Position numbers and translations under genes: made by a program
Part shown: piece by piece, positions 48,456 through 58,942 of the stretch
How positions within the stretch are numbered: position 1 is the stretch's first letter
Layout of the letters: each line of letters begins with the position of its first letter
Origin: Photorhabdus caribbeanensis
GTDB lineage: Bacteria; Pseudomonadota; Gammaproteobacteria; Enterobacterales; Enterobacteriaceae
Assembly: GCF_018448885.1 (NCBI RefSeq)
Contig: NZ_RCWB01000007.1
Span: 96,458-160,457, forward strand
DNA: 64,000 bases
Direction of reading: 5' to 3'
The notes under the pieces: model-generated
Database searches by the model: none
What the model saw: the letters and a program-made list of their open reading frames with translations, nothing else
What the model was told of the DNA's origin: nothing

Positions 48456-50117
48456 TCACTCCGCTAACCAATAAACAGCTTCATAAGGCTGTAGCTGCAT
48501 ATTTTCTACCGGTAATTGGTTTTCAGGATAGTTCCCCATCAATTTCACCCATGAACAGTGGGATAAAGAAGCATCCAGCGACCACTCTTGCACTTCCGCG
48601 CTGAGGTTAGCAATAACCAGCAACGTTTGGTTTTCCCATCGGCGAACATAACACCATAGCCAAGGGTGGGACGGCAACAAATCTTCATAACTGCCATAAG
48701 TCAATACCGGATATGTCTTACGCAGTTTTATCAAGCGGGCATAACAATGGAAAACTGAATCCTCATCCTGGATGGCGTTTTCAGCGTTCACAGCCTGGTA
48801 ATCACTATTCAACGCTATCCACGGCTCCCCTTGAGTAAACCCTGCATTGGCAGTCGCATCCCATTGCATTGGTGTTCGTCCATTATCACGAGATTTCTTC
48901 GCTAAGACCGATAAAATTCGCTGTTTATCACTGCCCTGCTCAATCTTCTCTTGATAAATATTTAAACTTTCTATATCCCGGTACTCTTCAATATGCGAAA
49001 AATTAGGGTTAGTCATTCCCAGCTCTTCCCCTTGATAGATATAAGGGGTTCCCTGCATACCATGCAGTACCATTGCCAACATTTTAGCCGACGGCACCCG
49101 CCAAACGCCTTCACCACCAAAGCGTGAAACAATACGCGGCTGATCGTGGTTACACCAGAACAGTGCATTCCATGCCCGTTTGTGCATACCTTGCTGCCAC
49201 TTGGCAAAAATTTTCTTCAATTCAACAAAATCAGGCGGTGCTGCAACCCATTTTTCACCATTGGGGTAATCGACTTTTAAGTGATGGAAAGCAAAAACCA
49301 TCGACAGCTCTTCACCATCTAATGAAGAATAGCGTTGACAGTGTTCCAGTGAGGTAGAAGACATCTCCCCGACCGTCATCACTCCGGCAGGCTGGAATAC
49401 TTCTCTGTTCATTTCTTGCAGAAATTCATGAATACGCGGGCCATCAGTGTAGAACTGACGCCCATCTCCCTGAGTTGATTCAGGGAAGTCTTGCTGCTTA
49501 GAAACCAAATTAATGACATCCAGGCGGAAGCCATCAACACCAAGGCCAGCCCAGAATTCACAAATCTTTTTCAGTTCAGCCCGTACAGGTTCATGTTCCC
49601 AGTTTAGATCGGCCTGCTCAACAGCAAACAAGTGCAAATAATACTGTTGGCTTGCTTCATGCCACGCCCAAGCATTGCCGCCAAATTTTGACGCCCAATT
49701 ATTAGGCGGCGTCCCAGGTTCCCCATCCCGCCAAATGTAATATTGCCGATAAGGGCTATCAATATCCTGTGCTTGTTTAAACCAAGGGTGTTGAGTCGAT
49801 GTATGGTTGAAAACAATATCCACGATGACGCGGATATCACGTTGATGTGCCTCATCAACCAAACGCTTAAAATCATCCATTGAGCCGTAAGCTGGATCAA
49901 TCGCACAATAATCAGCGACATCATAACCGTTATCTACCTGTGGCGAGCGGTAAAAAGGCGTCACCCAAATAGCATCTACGCCCAATTTCTTCAAATAATC
50001 AAGCCGATAAGTAATGCCGTTAAGATCGCCCGTTCCACTACCTGTCGTATCCTGGAAACTCTTAGGATATATCTGATAGATGACGCCTTGTAACCACCAC
50101 GGAATGATTTTGTCCAT
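48456..50117 (-). CDS. treC: Alpha,alpha-phosphotrehalase TreC
   Basis: A GH13 enzyme of 553 residues. The start WWLQGVIYQIYPKSFQDTTGSG fits the subfamily; catalytic residues are in GFRLDVINLVS (nucleophile), VGEMSS (acid/base) and NHDQPR. It splits trehalose-6-phosphate into glucose and glucose-6-phosphate. ATG 50117 with AAGGTG upstream is preferred over GTG 50126. It follows treB by 58 bases in the same transcript. Confidence 0.96.
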   Translation of the reverse strand: MDKIIPWWLQGVIYQIYPKSFQDTTGSGTGDLNGITYRLDYLKKLGVDAIWVTPFYRSPQVDNGYDVADYCAIDPAYGSMDDFKRLVDEAHQRDIRVIVDIVFNHTSTQHPWFKQAQDIDSPYRQYYIWRDGEPGTPPNNWASKFGGNAWAWHEASQQYYLHLFAVEQADLNWEHEPVRAELKKICEFWAGLGVDGFRLDVINLVSKQQDFPESTQGDGRQFYTDGPRIHEFLQEMNREVFQPAGVMTVGEMSSTSLEHCQRYSSLDGEELSMVFAFHHLKVDYPNGEKWVAAPPDFVELKKIFAKWQQGMHKRAWNALFWCNHDQPRIVSRFGGEGVWRVPSAKMLAMVLHGMQGTPYIYQGEELGMTNPNFSHIEEYRDIESLNIYQEKIEQGSDKQRILSVLAKKSRDNGRTPMQWDATANAGFTQGEPWIALNSDYQAVNAENAIQDEDSVFHCYARLIKLRKTYPVLTYGSYEDLLPSHPWLWCYVRRWENQTLLVIANLSAEVQEWSLDASLSHCSWVKLMGNYPENQLPVENMQLQPYEAVYWLAE

Positions 50118-50175
50118 CAAAAACACCTTATCAATATATTTCCTGAATTAAATAGCCATGAATTGAATAACCACA

Positions 50176-51597
50176 TCATTCAACCGCTAACATACCGGCC
50201 ATATTCTTCCTGCGATAAACAACAGTCGTGAGAATCAACGGAACAATGATGGCGACAAGCATAGCTAATGCGTAAATTAGCCAAAATTGCGGTTTGATCG
50301 AAAGAATACCTGGCAGGCCGCCTACACCAATACCATTTGCCAATACACCACTGAACCCACAAATCAACCCGGCTAAACTAGAACCAATCATGGCACAGAG
50401 CATAGGGAATCGATATTTGATATTAATACCGTACATTGCCGGCTCAGTGACGCCCAAATAGGCGGAAATAGCCGCAGGTACGGATAATTCACGTTCATTA
50501 TGCTTTTTACTGATTAAAATGATACCAACAACCGCGGAGCCCTGAGCAATATTGGATAATGCAATAATAGGCCAGATCGGTGTTCCTCCGATACTCTGCA
50601 CCATCTGCATATCTATGGCTAATGTGGTTTGATGGATACCTGTAATCACCAATGGCGCGTAAAAGAATCCAAATAAAGCTGCACCAATAGGCGCAAAACT
50701 TCCCGTCATCAACGCCTTAACAACCCAAGCAACTCCATCACCCAGTAACCGACCAAATGGCCCAATAAGGCTATGTGCTAAAAAAGTCGCCAATATTAAC
50801 GAAACTACCGGAACAATGACTAAATAGAGATAACTAGGAACCACCCGCTTTAACTGAATTTCAATCCACCCCAAAGTAATACCCGCCAAAAGTGACGGAA
50901 TAACCTGCGCCTGATAACCCACTTTTCCAATCGTGAACAGGCCAAAATTCCATAGTTCAGGGATTTGTTGCCCTAAATGATAAGCATTCATTAATTGCGG
51001 CGAGACTAATGTTACTCCCAATATAATACCTAATATTGGTGTTCCACCCATCATCCTAACCGCCGACCAACAAATACCCACTGGCAGATAGAAGAATATC
51101 GCCTCTCCTAACAGCCATAAGAAATCATATATTGTTTTCCAAATAGGATATGTTTGAGCTAGAGTTTTACCGTCACTAAAAGGAATGTCACCAATAATGT
51201 TACGGAAACCTAGAATAAGTCCGCCACTAATTAATGCGGGTAAGAGAGGAAAAAATATCTCCGCAAACTTAGAAATGAAGCGCTCTTGCCATTTCATATT
51301 TTTCTTCTCAACCTGCTGTTTATCTTTTTTGTTCAATTCAGATTGACCAAGATAACTATTTAACGCCTTATAATAATCACCAACATTAGTACCTATCACT
51401 ACCTGGAATTGCCCTGCATTGGTAAAACAGCCCTTAACCATCGGTAAGTTCTTTATCTCATCCGGCTTGGCTTTAACTGGTTCAACTAATACAAACCTCA
51501 ATCGGGTAATACAATGACTTACACTGGCTATATTTTCACAACCACCGATTAATGTAATTAGTTTTTCTATATCTTTAGAATTTATTTTGTTTTTCAT
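50176..51597 (-). CDS. treB: PTS trehalose transporter EIIBC, TreB
   Basis: A 473-residue inner-membrane protein. It has a B domain with the phosphorylated cysteine in ASVSHCITRLRFVLV and a multi-pass C domain (FLWLLGEAIFFYLPVGICWS, GVTEPAMYGI). It imports trehalose as trehalose-6-phosphate; the EIIA function must come from elsewhere. It is controlled by TreR through the palindrome at 51689-51702. Confidence 0.96.
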   Translation of the reverse strand: MKNKINSKDIEKLITLIGGCENIASVSHCITRLRFVLVEPVKAKPDEIKNLPMVKGCFTNAGQFQVVIGTNVGDYYKALNSYLGQSELNKKDKQQVEKKNMKWQERFISKFAEIFFPLLPALISGGLILGFRNIIGDIPFSDGKTLAQTYPIWKTIYDFLWLLGEAIFFYLPVGICWSAVRMMGGTPILGIILGVTLVSPQLMNAYHLGQQIPELWNFGLFTIGKVGYQAQVIPSLLAGITLGWIEIQLKRVVPSYLYLVIVPVVSLILATFLAHSLIGPFGRLLGDGVAWVVKALMTGSFAPIGAALFGFFYAPLVITGIHQTTLAIDMQMVQSIGGTPIWPIIALSNIAQGSAVVGIILISKKHNERELSVPAAISAYLGVTEPAMYGINIKYRFPMLCAMIGSSLAGLICGFSGVLANGIGVGGLPGILSIKPQFWLIYALAMLVAIIVPLILTTVVYRRKNMAGMLAVE

Positions 51598-51688
51598 AAC
51601 AGCCAGTCATCATAAGTGAATATCAATTACTAATTAGCATGCTTAGTAAACTAATTTCATCCTAATATCATTTGGTTATGCTTGTCAT

Positions 51689-51702
51689 GGGAACGTTCCC
51701 AA
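51689..51702. promoter_or_regulatory. TreR operator
   Basis: TGGGAACGTTCCCA is a perfect 14-base palindrome of the LacI-family type, placed 92 bases upstream of treB and just after treR. It contains the GGGAACGTTCCC core expected for TreR. Confidence 0.85.
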
Positions 51703-51745
51703 AAATGGGTTGAAGATCACATTGAAACGGCAATATTTCTTATTT

Positions 51746-52693
51746 TTAAGCCAACTTACTCGGAATGATTACTTGTTGTTTAGGGTATTGCCGGTTTATC
51801 TGAGCAATTAATTGACCGGCTGCATATTTACCTGCCTCACTATAACCCAGATCAATAGAAAGCGTGTTAGGGTATAAAAAGTTCAACAAAGGTGTATTAC
51901 CAATGCTACCTATTTGTATATCTCCCCGATTATTTTGCTGCAAATATTTATATGCACCTAAAGCCAAACTATCGGTTGCACAGATTAAAGCTGTTGTTTT
52001 TTCTCTCAATACCTTATTAACATGCTGGAACCCACTCTGATAGCTTAAATCACATTGGACGGAAAGCGGATGCAACCCCTTCTGTTGACAATAATTCAGA
52101 TAAGATTGATGGCGAAGAAAACCTGTCGTGGTATCACAATCATCTACACCAAGAAAACTGATATTTCTGTGCCCCCGCCGGTAGAATTCATTCATCAATA
52201 AATGCACAGCACCAATATCGTCATAACATACAGAAGAAAAACCCGTATATTCGCGGGCAAATACCACTATTTTGTCACGCCAAGGGCAGAGGAGCTCTTC
52301 TGACAATCCAGTGAAACCGAACAAAATAATGCCATCTGCATGACGCAATGCCAATTGACGTAGATGTTCCTGTAAAAGCTGTAGATCAAAATTACTTTCC
52401 ATAATAATCGGATCGTAACCACGCTGGTAAAACAGAGGTAACATGGTACTTATCGATAAATTCTCTGAAAAAGATCCCAGACGCGACACAATTAAGGCTA
52501 TGATTTTGTCACTTTTCACTCGCATCGCTCTTGCTGATTTAGATGGAACAAAATTATTTTGTTGGATAATCGCCTCAACTCTTTCACGTACTTGTGGACT
52601 TACGCTATTTTCATTGTTTAATACCCGCGAAACGGTTGATTTACCGACATTAGCCAAACGAGCGATATCTTTTATTGTTAATTTATTCGACAT
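51746..52693 (-). CDS. treR: Trehalose operon repressor TreR (LacI family)
   Basis: A 315-residue LacI-family repressor with an N-terminal headpiece (LTIKDIARLANVGKSTVSRVLNN) and a periplasmic-binding-like sensor domain that in E. coli binds trehalose-6-phosphate. It precedes treB and treC on the same strand, with the operator between treR and treB. Confidence 0.95.
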   Translation of the reverse strand: MSNKLTIKDIARLANVGKSTVSRVLNNENSVSPQVRERVEAIIQQNNFVPSKSARAMRVKSDKIIALIVSRLGSFSENLSISTMLPLFYQRGYDPIIMESNFDLQLLQEHLRQLALRHADGIILFGFTGLSEELLCPWRDKIVVFAREYTGFSSVCYDDIGAVHLLMNEFYRRGHRNISFLGVDDCDTTTGFLRHQSYLNYCQQKGLHPLSVQCDLSYQSGFQHVNKVLREKTTALICATDSLALGAYKYLQQNNRGDIQIGSIGNTPLLNFLYPNTLSIDLGYSEAGKYAAGQLIAQINRQYPKQQVIIPSKLA

Positions 52694-52766
52694 GATATCT
52701 CATAAAAATATTATTTGAGATACTTAGTTTCTTACAAAAATATTGTAAGAAACTAAATTTATATTA

Positions 52767-53912
52767 TTAATAATTATGAGCTTTAACCTGTGGCCGCAAG
52801 AAGATAGCAGGAAAAGCAACCAAAGCCATCATCCAGAAAATGCCGCTGTGCAGATAATCATACATAAATCCGGCAATGACCGTCATGATAGCGATCCCAC
52901 CCCCCATTGCCAATGCGGAATAAGCCGCTTGCAAACGCACAATTTCCCCTTCCTTTCTCGCACCGATAAAACGCATCGCAGCCAAATGGCAGACAGTGAA
53001 CGTGCCACAATGCAATATTTGAACAACAATCAACACCGGTAATGCGGTGAATGTTCCCATCAATCCCCAGCGAACAACACCACATATACCAGAAAGCAGC
53101 AAAAGATTACGGGCATTCCAGCGGCGAAATAATTTATTACTCAGAGTAAAAATAATCACTTCAGCCACTACGCCCAATGACCAGAGATAACCGACTACCG
53201 AGGCAGAATAACCTGCGTTTTCCCAGTAAATTGTACTGAAACTGTAATATCCCGCGTGGGCGCCCTGCAATAAAGCCACACATAACAAGAATCGGCGTAC
53301 TGATTTTTCAGACAACAACTGTTTAAATGACACAACATCCACTTTGGCAGATTTGGTTTCACCAACCGGCATGATAGAGGGCCGAAGTAATGTCACCAAC
53401 AAGGTAGAAAAGACGCTAAACAATATCGTGATGAGGATGGCCCGATGTCCCCAGACAGAGATCAATTCCCCGGTTAATGCTGAACTGATAATAAAGGCAA
53501 TTGAACCCCAAACCCGTATTTTGCCGTAATCAAAAGAAAATTGTTTTTGCCATGTTCCTGCCAACGCATCACCCAATGGTATCATCGGCGAAAAAAATAG
53601 ATTGAAGCCGACCATAACGAACAGGAGCCACGCCCAATGATTTCCTAATGTAAAACCAACAGCGAAAATCAGAGTCAGCAACGCCAATATACGCAGTGCA
53701 AGAATAAGTTTTGCGGGATCTTTAACTGTAGGCGCAATTAATAAACTTCCCAGGAAACGGGAAACCAAACCAGCCCCCAATAAAATCCCTATCATATCGT
53801 GCTCTATACCTTCACCCTGGAGCCAGGTTGCCCAGAAAGGTAAAAATATCCCGTAAGAAAAGAAATATGTGAAGTAATCTAACGCCAGCCAACGCGTCGA
53901 TTGAATAACCAT
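52767..53912 (-). CDS. hcaT: MFS transporter HcaT (3-phenylpropionate permease family)
   Basis: A 381-residue, 12-helix major facilitator that follows E. coli HcaT closely: QSTRWLALDYFTYFFSYGIFLPFW, VGYLWSLGVVAEVIIFTLSNKLFRR and QILHCGTFTVCHLAAMRFI (key AEVIIF, CHLAAMR). In E. coli it is a candidate phenylpropionate transporter beside hca genes, which are absent here. ATG 53912 with AGGGGG upstream is preferred over the frame to 53936. Confidence 0.9.
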   Translation of the reverse strand: MVIQSTRWLALDYFTYFFSYGIFLPFWATWLQGEGIEHDMIGILLGAGLVSRFLGSLLIAPTVKDPAKLILALRILALLTLIFAVGFTLGNHWAWLLFVMVGFNLFFSPMIPLGDALAGTWQKQFSFDYGKIRVWGSIAFIISSALTGELISVWGHRAILITILFSVFSTLLVTLLRPSIMPVGETKSAKVDVVSFKQLLSEKSVRRFLLCVALLQGAHAGYYSFSTIYWENAGYSASVVGYLWSLGVVAEVIIFTLSNKLFRRWNARNLLLLSGICGVVRWGLMGTFTALPVLIVVQILHCGTFTVCHLAAMRFIGARKEGEIVRLQAAYSALAMGGGIAIMTVIAGFMYDYLHSGIFWMMALVAFPAIFLRPQVKAHNY

Positions 53913-54102
53913 TAATCCCCCTGGTAAAAAATGCAAAAAACCCGCCCTTAACTAACTTAGTTAACTCAAGAAACTAGATATTGAGCGTTATCTTGAAGTG
54001 GATCTTCCCCGGAGGAAAATCCACACATCACTCCTCAATATCTCACTTAAGCAAACGATGTTAGCCGGAGCAGGTTTTGTAACGACTTATTGAAATTTTA
54101 AT

Positions 54103-55356
54103 TTATGCGTAAACCGGATATTTTGCGCAAATAGCCAGAACTTTCTGTTTAATTGCTTCAATGGTCGCTTCATCATTGATGTTATCCAATACATCACACA
54201 TCCAACCAGCCAATTCACGCGCTTCGGCTTGTTTAAAGCCACGACGGGTAATCGCAGGCGTACCGATGCGCACACCAGAAGTCACAAATGGGCTCTTCGG
54301 ATCATTAGGCACGCTATTTTTATTTACCGTGATATTTGCACGGCCCAACGCAGCATCGGCATCTTTACCAGTGATGTTTTTATCAACCAGATCCAGCAGG
54401 AACAGGTGGTTTTCTGTACCACCAGAAACCACTTTGTAACCACGAGCCAGAAACACTTCAACCATCGCTTTCGCGTTATCAGCAACCTGATGTTGATACG
54501 CTTTGAATTCTGGTTCCATTGCTTCTTTCAATGCCACCGCTTTACCTGCAATAACATGCATCAGAGGCCCACCCTGACAACCAGGGAACACAGAAGAATT
54601 CAGCTTTTTATACAGCTCCTCATCGCCACCTTTCGCCAGAATCAAACCACCACGTGGACCGGCCAGTGTCTTATGCGTCGTGGTAGTGACGATGTGAGCA
54701 TGAGGAACCGGGTTAGGGTATACCCCTGCGGCGATCAGACCAGCAACGTGCGCCATATCAACGAACAGATAAGCACCAATGCTGTCTGCAATTTCACGCA
54801 TCTTTGCCCAGTCAACCACACCGGAGTAAGCCGAGAAACCGCCAATAATCATTTTTGGCTGGTGTTTTTGAGCTTGTGCCGCAATATCGTCATAATCGAT
54901 TTTACCGCTCTCATCGATGCCATAAGGCACAACGTTATATAACTTACCAGAGAAATTAACCGGAGAGCCGTGAGTCAAATGACCGCCATGTGCCAAATTC
55001 ATCCCCAGAACCGTATCGCCCGGTTGCAGCAAAGCCATATAAACCGCCGCGTTCGCTTGAGAACCAGAGTGTGGCTGCACGTTGGCATAATCAGCGCCAA
55101 ACAGCGCCTTAGCACGATCGATAGCTAATTGTTCAACAACATCTACATATTCACAACCACCGTAGTAGCGTTTACCCGGATAACCTTCAGCATATTTGTT
55201 AGTAAGTTGAGAGCCCTGTGCCTGCATAACTCTTGGGCTGGTATAGTTTTCAGAGGCAATTAACTCGATATGTTCTTCCTGACGAACAACTTCCTGCTCC
55301 ATCGCCTGCCATAGTTCGGGATCATAACTAGCAATATTCATTTCACGCTTTAACAT
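54103..55356 (-). CDS. glyA: Serine hydroxymethyltransferase GlyA
   Basis: A 417-residue PLP enzyme, the E. coli length. The PLP lysine is in [14 protein letters not shown], with N-terminal [15 protein letters not shown] and [11 protein letters not shown]. It interconverts serine and glycine and charges folate with one-carbon units. It is divergent from hmp, as in E. coli, with a PurR-like box 110 bases upstream. Confidence 0.98.
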   Translation of the reverse strand: MLKREMNIASYDPELWQAMEQEVVRQEEHIELIASENYTSPRVMQAQGSQLTNKYAEGYPGKRYYGGCEYVDVVEQLAIDRAKALFGADYANVQPHSGSQANAAVYMALLQPGDTVLGMNLAHGGHLTHGSPVNFSGKLYNVVPYGIDESGKIDYDDIAAQAQKHQPKMIIGGFSAYSGVVDWAKMREIADSIGAYLFVDMAHVAGLIAAGVYPNPVPHAHIVTTTTHKTLAGPRGGLILAKGGDEELYKKLNSSVFPGCQGGPLMHVIAGKAVALKEAMEPEFKAYQHQVADNAKAMVEVFLARGYKVVSGGTENHLFLLDLVDKNITGKDADAALGRANITVNKNSVPNDPKSPFVTSGVRIGTPAITRRGFKQAEARELAGWMCDVLDNINDEATIEAIKQKVLAICAKYPVYA

Positions 55357-55465
55357 TGGGTTCTCCTGACTCAGCTAACTTCTCTTCAAACAACACCCCA
55401 AGGGGCCGAATGGCACACAGTGTAAACCCTTTTCACCGAATGAGATAGTCTTGACAAAATATTTT

Positions 55466-55481
55466 ACGCAAACGATTGCAT
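55466..55481. promoter_or_regulatory. Candidate PurR operator of glyA
   Basis: ACGCAAACGATTGCAT closely fits the PurR 16-base palindrome (ACGCAAACGTTTGCGT type). glyA is a known PurR target in E. coli. Confidence 0.75.
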
Positions 55482-55659
55482 GCCTGTCACAAGCAAGATC
55501 TCTGTTTTAAATAGAAGAATGGAAATTACGCTAAATTTTTCCTCTTTGGTTAGAATTTATGACCTAAAGTAGTCATTTATTTAGTGTAAATATCTTTTAT
55601 GAATATTTTTTTCACCACAAAGACCACATTCTATATTTACAAAGTCTCCAAAAGGGTAT

Positions 55660-55682
55660 AAGTTGCATTTAAATTACATGTT
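55660..55682. promoter_or_regulatory. NsrR operator of hmp
   Basis: The 23-base sequence AAGTTGCATTTAAATTACAT plus GTT closely matches the NsrR consensus (AAGATGCATTT, A, AAATACATCTT type) and lies 42 bases before the hmp start. NsrR is the nitric-oxide-sensing repressor of hmp. Confidence 0.85.
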
Positions 55683-55724
55683 ATAACTTTCATTACCACT
55701 TGAAAGAAATTCAGGAGCTTCACC

Positions 55725-56915
55725 ATGTTGGATAGCCAAACTATTGCAACTGTCAAATCAACTATTCCATTACTTTCTGCTACTGGTCCAAAACTGACAG
55801 CACACTTCTATGAGCGGATGTTTAACCATAATCCTGAGTTGAAAAACATTTTTAATATGAGCCATCAACTTAATGGCGATCAGCGTGAAGCCCTATTCAA
55901 CGCGATCTGCGCCTATGCAGCCAATATTGACAACTTAGAGGTGCTACTACCGGCAGTAGAAAAAATCGCGCATAAACACGCTAGCCTGAATATTCAACCA
56001 GAACATTATCAGATTGTCGGTACTCACCTGTTAGCAACATTGGATGAAATGTTCCAGCCGGGAAATGAAATTCTGGACGCCTGGGGAAAAGCTTATGGCG
56101 TGCTCGCTGATGTTTTTATCAATCGTGAAGAACAAATCTATCATAGTGGTGAATCAACAGATGGCGGCTGGCGTGGTTTACGTCCATTCCGTATCAGCCG
56201 GAAAGAGGTAAAAAGTGAGGTGATTTGCAGCTTTGAATTTATACCACAGGATGGCGGGAAAGTGATGGATTACAAACCTGGCCAGTATCTGAGTATTTAT
56301 CTGGAAGATAATAGCTTTGACAACCGAGAAATTCGCCAGTATTCACTGACAACAGCGCCAAACGGCTCCAGCTATCAGATTGCGATTAAACGTGAGCCAC
56401 AAGGAATCGTTTCTAACCATATGCACGATAAGATGCAAGAAGGCGATACCGTCTGGTTGGCCGCCCCACGCGGTGATTTTTTCCTTGATATAAAACCAGA
56501 AACGCCGGTTACTTTGATTTCCGCTGGCGTTGGCCTGACACCCATGATGAGTATGTTGCATCACCTCCACCAGCAAAACCATGATAGCCAGATTAACTGG
56601 TTACATGCGGTGGAACACGGCGGCCATCACGCGTTTAGCAATGAAGTCGCAACAATGGCGCAAGCAATGCCAAATTTTGCTAGCACAATTTGGTACCGCG
56701 AACCAAGGGATGAAGATCAACAAGGTATTCATTATCAACACCAAGGCTTTATGGATCTGACGGTTCTGAATGAAGAGTTGAAAACAGAAGGAATGCATTT
56801 CTATTTCTGTGGTCCTGTTCCCTTCATGCAATATATAGCGAAACAGTTATTGGATATGGGAATTGATAAACAATTTATTCACTATGAATGTTTTGGTCCA
56901 CACAAAGTGATTTAA
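55725..56915 (+). CDS. hmp: Flavohemoprotein / nitric oxide dioxygenase Hmp
   Basis: A 396-residue enzyme with a globin domain (1-140; proximal histidine in [15 protein letters not shown]), an FAD domain (RQYSLT near residue 205) and an NAD(P)H domain ([22 protein letters not shown] end). It oxidises nitric oxide to nitrate using O2 and NAD(P)H. For an insect pathogen it would help against host NO. It is likely repressed by NsrR. Confidence 0.97.
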   Translation: MLDSQTIATVKSTIPLLSATGPKLTAHFYERMFNHNPELKNIFNMSHQLNGDQREALFNAICAYAANIDNLEVLLPAVEKIAHKHASLNIQPEHYQIVGTHLLATLDEMFQPGNEILDAWGKAYGVLADVFINREEQIYHSGESTDGGWRGLRPFRISRKEVKSEVICSFEFIPQDGGKVMDYKPGQYLSIYLEDNSFDNREIRQYSLTTAPNGSSYQIAIKREPQGIVSNHMHDKMQEGDTVWLAAPRGDFFLDIKPETPVTLISAGVGLTPMMSMLHHLHQQNHDSQINWLHAVEHGGHHAFSNEVATMAQAMPNFASTIWYREPRDEDQQGIHYQHQGFMDLTVLNEELKTEGMHFYFCGPVPFMQYIAKQLLDMGIDKQFIHYECFGPHKVI

Positions 56916-57160
56916 ATTTTCAGCTTAATATTAAAAACGTTATAAGGTGATAATAGCCAATAAAGTGAATAGAGCAGAAATTATCTTTAATTTATAGGCT
57001 CTGATATTCAATATTCATCTGTATTGAATGTGCTTAATGTGACTGAAAAAACCAATTCATCACTATTTTAGAGACTTTATAGAGTTTGTTTATCATGGAG
57101 CCCGCCTTATCGGACGTCAGCTCCATTGATTTCAAGAGTCATGGGTAAAAATACATATCA

Positions 57161-57943
57161 TCAGCTACTTGCGCTACTATATCTTGATAAAGCTTTAAGC
57201 CAGAGGTATCGGGTGAAGAATAACGCCCCTAATGCGTACATAAAAGCCATAGCCAACGTGCCGAAATTAAGCATGCCCAAGGCAGCTTGCACAGGTACGT
57301 TACTTACGAAAACAATTGGTAATATAAAACTCAGAACGAACCGCATAGCACCTGGATAAGCACTGACAGGAAACCGTCCCATATCCATAAGAGAGTAGCA
57401 AATAATCCATACATCAGAAACTTTAGTGAACCAAAAGGCAATGAGATTTGAACACATAAACAGAGAATAGAAAATACACGCGCCCAATAATAGCGCCAGA
57501 TTAAACTGTATAAAGTTTGAAAATATCAAAGCATCTTGTTGATGCATAGCCACCAGAACAACTATATAACCAACGACAAAATTCGCACCATCCCACACAT
57601 TAAAACGATGAAATGTGATAAAAAATTGATGGTCAACGGGGCGAATAAGCATAAAATCCAAGTCACCTCGTCTGATGTATTCAGATAAAGAGTGGATACT
57701 TGGAAATAGCCAGCTATCGATTAGTGACTCCACAATGAGAGTCACACCAAGTAAGGCAACCATTTGATTGAAACTCCACCCCCCTACTTGGGATACCTGA
57801 CCGAAAAAACCCGTCAGAACAAGTAACGCCAGCAGGCAAGCGAGAGAGGAATTGATCAAATTAACCAAAGCATTGAGTCGAAATTCAAGTTCCAAGACGA
57901 AAGAATTCCTTATCAATACCAACAATAGTAAACAGTATCGCAT
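57161..57943 (-). CDS. ABC-2-type exporter permease (DUF990/ABC-2_4 type)
   Basis: A 260-residue membrane protein with about six hydrophobic helices. The family sequence SEYIRRGDLDFMLIRPVDHQF, typical of the ABC-2 permeases that occur in pairs with an ATPase, is present. It follows the second permease by four bases. The ATP-binding partner gene is missing, so the transporter is probably not functional. The substrate is unknown. Confidence 0.8.
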   Translation of the reverse strand: MRYCLLLLVLIRNSFVLELEFRLNALVNLINSSLACLLALLVLTGFFGQVSQVGGWSFNQMVALLGVTLIVESLIDSWLFPSIHSLSEYIRRGDLDFMLIRPVDHQFFITFHRFNVWDGANFVVGYIVVLVAMHQQDALIFSNFIQFNLALLLGACIFYSLFMCSNLIAFWFTKVSDVWIICYSLMDMGRFPVSAYPGAMRFVLSFILPIVFVSNVPVQAALGMLNFGTLAMAFMYALGALFFTRYLWLKALSRYSSASS

Positions 57944-57947
57944 TTAG

Positions 57948-58385
57948 TTAGGCTCCTGAAGCCGTATATTTTTTCAATCCCATCGACCATAGCAAAGCAC
58001 GAATTAACATGAGCGCGATAACCCAGAATAACTGTATCAAGAAACCTATTAATAATTCACCATGATCTAGTTTTCCTAATATTATTTGCACTGGAAAATC
58101 CATTGCCGATGCAAAAGGCAAAACTTTTAATAACCCGGCGATACCAGGCGGATATAAATCAAGAGGAATGAGCGAACCTCCAAGTATCGTATAAAGCGCC
58201 CAAAGCAATGGGTCAAACGCCATTGTGTTATTAATCCAAAAAGCCAACAAACCTAGACAATAATAAAGATGAAAAATGATAATCCAAGCAAACATGAGTG
58301 AGGGCAAAAAAGCCAAAAAGTTCCAGATATCCAAGCGTTGCAAGTTACCACTTAAAACGATACCAGAAATAAAAACCACTAATAT
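57948..58385 (-). pseudogene. ABC-2-type permease, 5'-truncated at IS66 remnant
   Basis: About 143 codons of a partner permease remain (IIFHLYYCLGLLAFWINNTMAFDPLLWALYTILGGSLIPLDLYP; key LGGSLIPLDLYP). Family members have about 260 residues, so the N-terminal half is gone. The frame runs without a start into IS66-like sequence at about 58390. An IS66 event evidently deleted the 5' part and the ATPase gene. Confidence 0.75.
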
Positions 58386-58389
58386 AATC

Positions 58390-58874
58390 GTACGTGACTT
58401 ACAATACGCTGAAATCGGTCAGACATACCGGGTGCATGGCGCATGCCCGTCGTAAATTTACCGAGACCCAGAAAGTTCAGCCAGGTAAAAAAGCCGGATG
58501 GCGTTACCGAAAAGTGCCATCGGTACCGCGATCACGTATGCCCTGAATCAGTGGCCAAAACTGATCGTCTATCTGGAAGACGGTCATCTCAGCATTGATA
58601 ATAATGTCACGGAGCGGGATATCCGCCCGTTCACGACCGGGCGTAAAAATTGGATTTTTTCCACCTAGCCTGACAGAGCCTTTGCCTGCACCAACTTATT
58701 ACAGCCTGGTGATGACCTGCCGGGCCAATGACATCAATCCTTATTTTTATTTTCGGCATATTTTTACGGAACTTCCCAAACGCCATTCTGATGATTCATT
58801 GCACGATCTGTTGCCGTGGAACGTAAACATCAACGACATCATGTAAACTGCACTGCTTAATTGGGCACTTACGG
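58390..58874 (+). mobile_element. IS66-family transposase remnant 1
   Basis: Pieces of an IS66 TnpC C-terminus are present: HARRKFTETQKVQPGK (58438-58490), then after an internal deletion LPKSAIGTAITYALNQWPKL, SIDNNVTERDIRPFTTGRKNW, a TAG stop, a frameshift, and TCRANDINPYFYFRHIFTELPK to the end. The outer end CTGCTTAATTGGGCACTTACG is the usual IS66 terminal repeat. The copy is dead. Confidence 0.85.
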
Positions 58875-58942
58875 AATTACCCAGTATAATTATTACTTAG
58901 TAAATCATAAGTAATATTTCTTACAAAGGGATTTTAATTAAA

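Larger units (their letters stand above)
55357..55724. promoter_or_regulatory. glyA/hmp divergent control region
   Basis: A 368-base region with no gene. It contains a PurR-like box toward glyA and an NsrR-like palindrome just before hmp, with AT-rich promoter DNA between. The arrangement mirrors E. coli. Confidence 0.8.

Noticed and set aside
53996..54022. Imperfect stem GTGGAT/ATCCAC downstream of glyA
   Set aside because: Short, with internal mismatches and no T run; not called as a terminator.
54229..54942. 237-codon plus-strand frame
   Set aside because: It lies wholly antisense to glyA, a certain gene.
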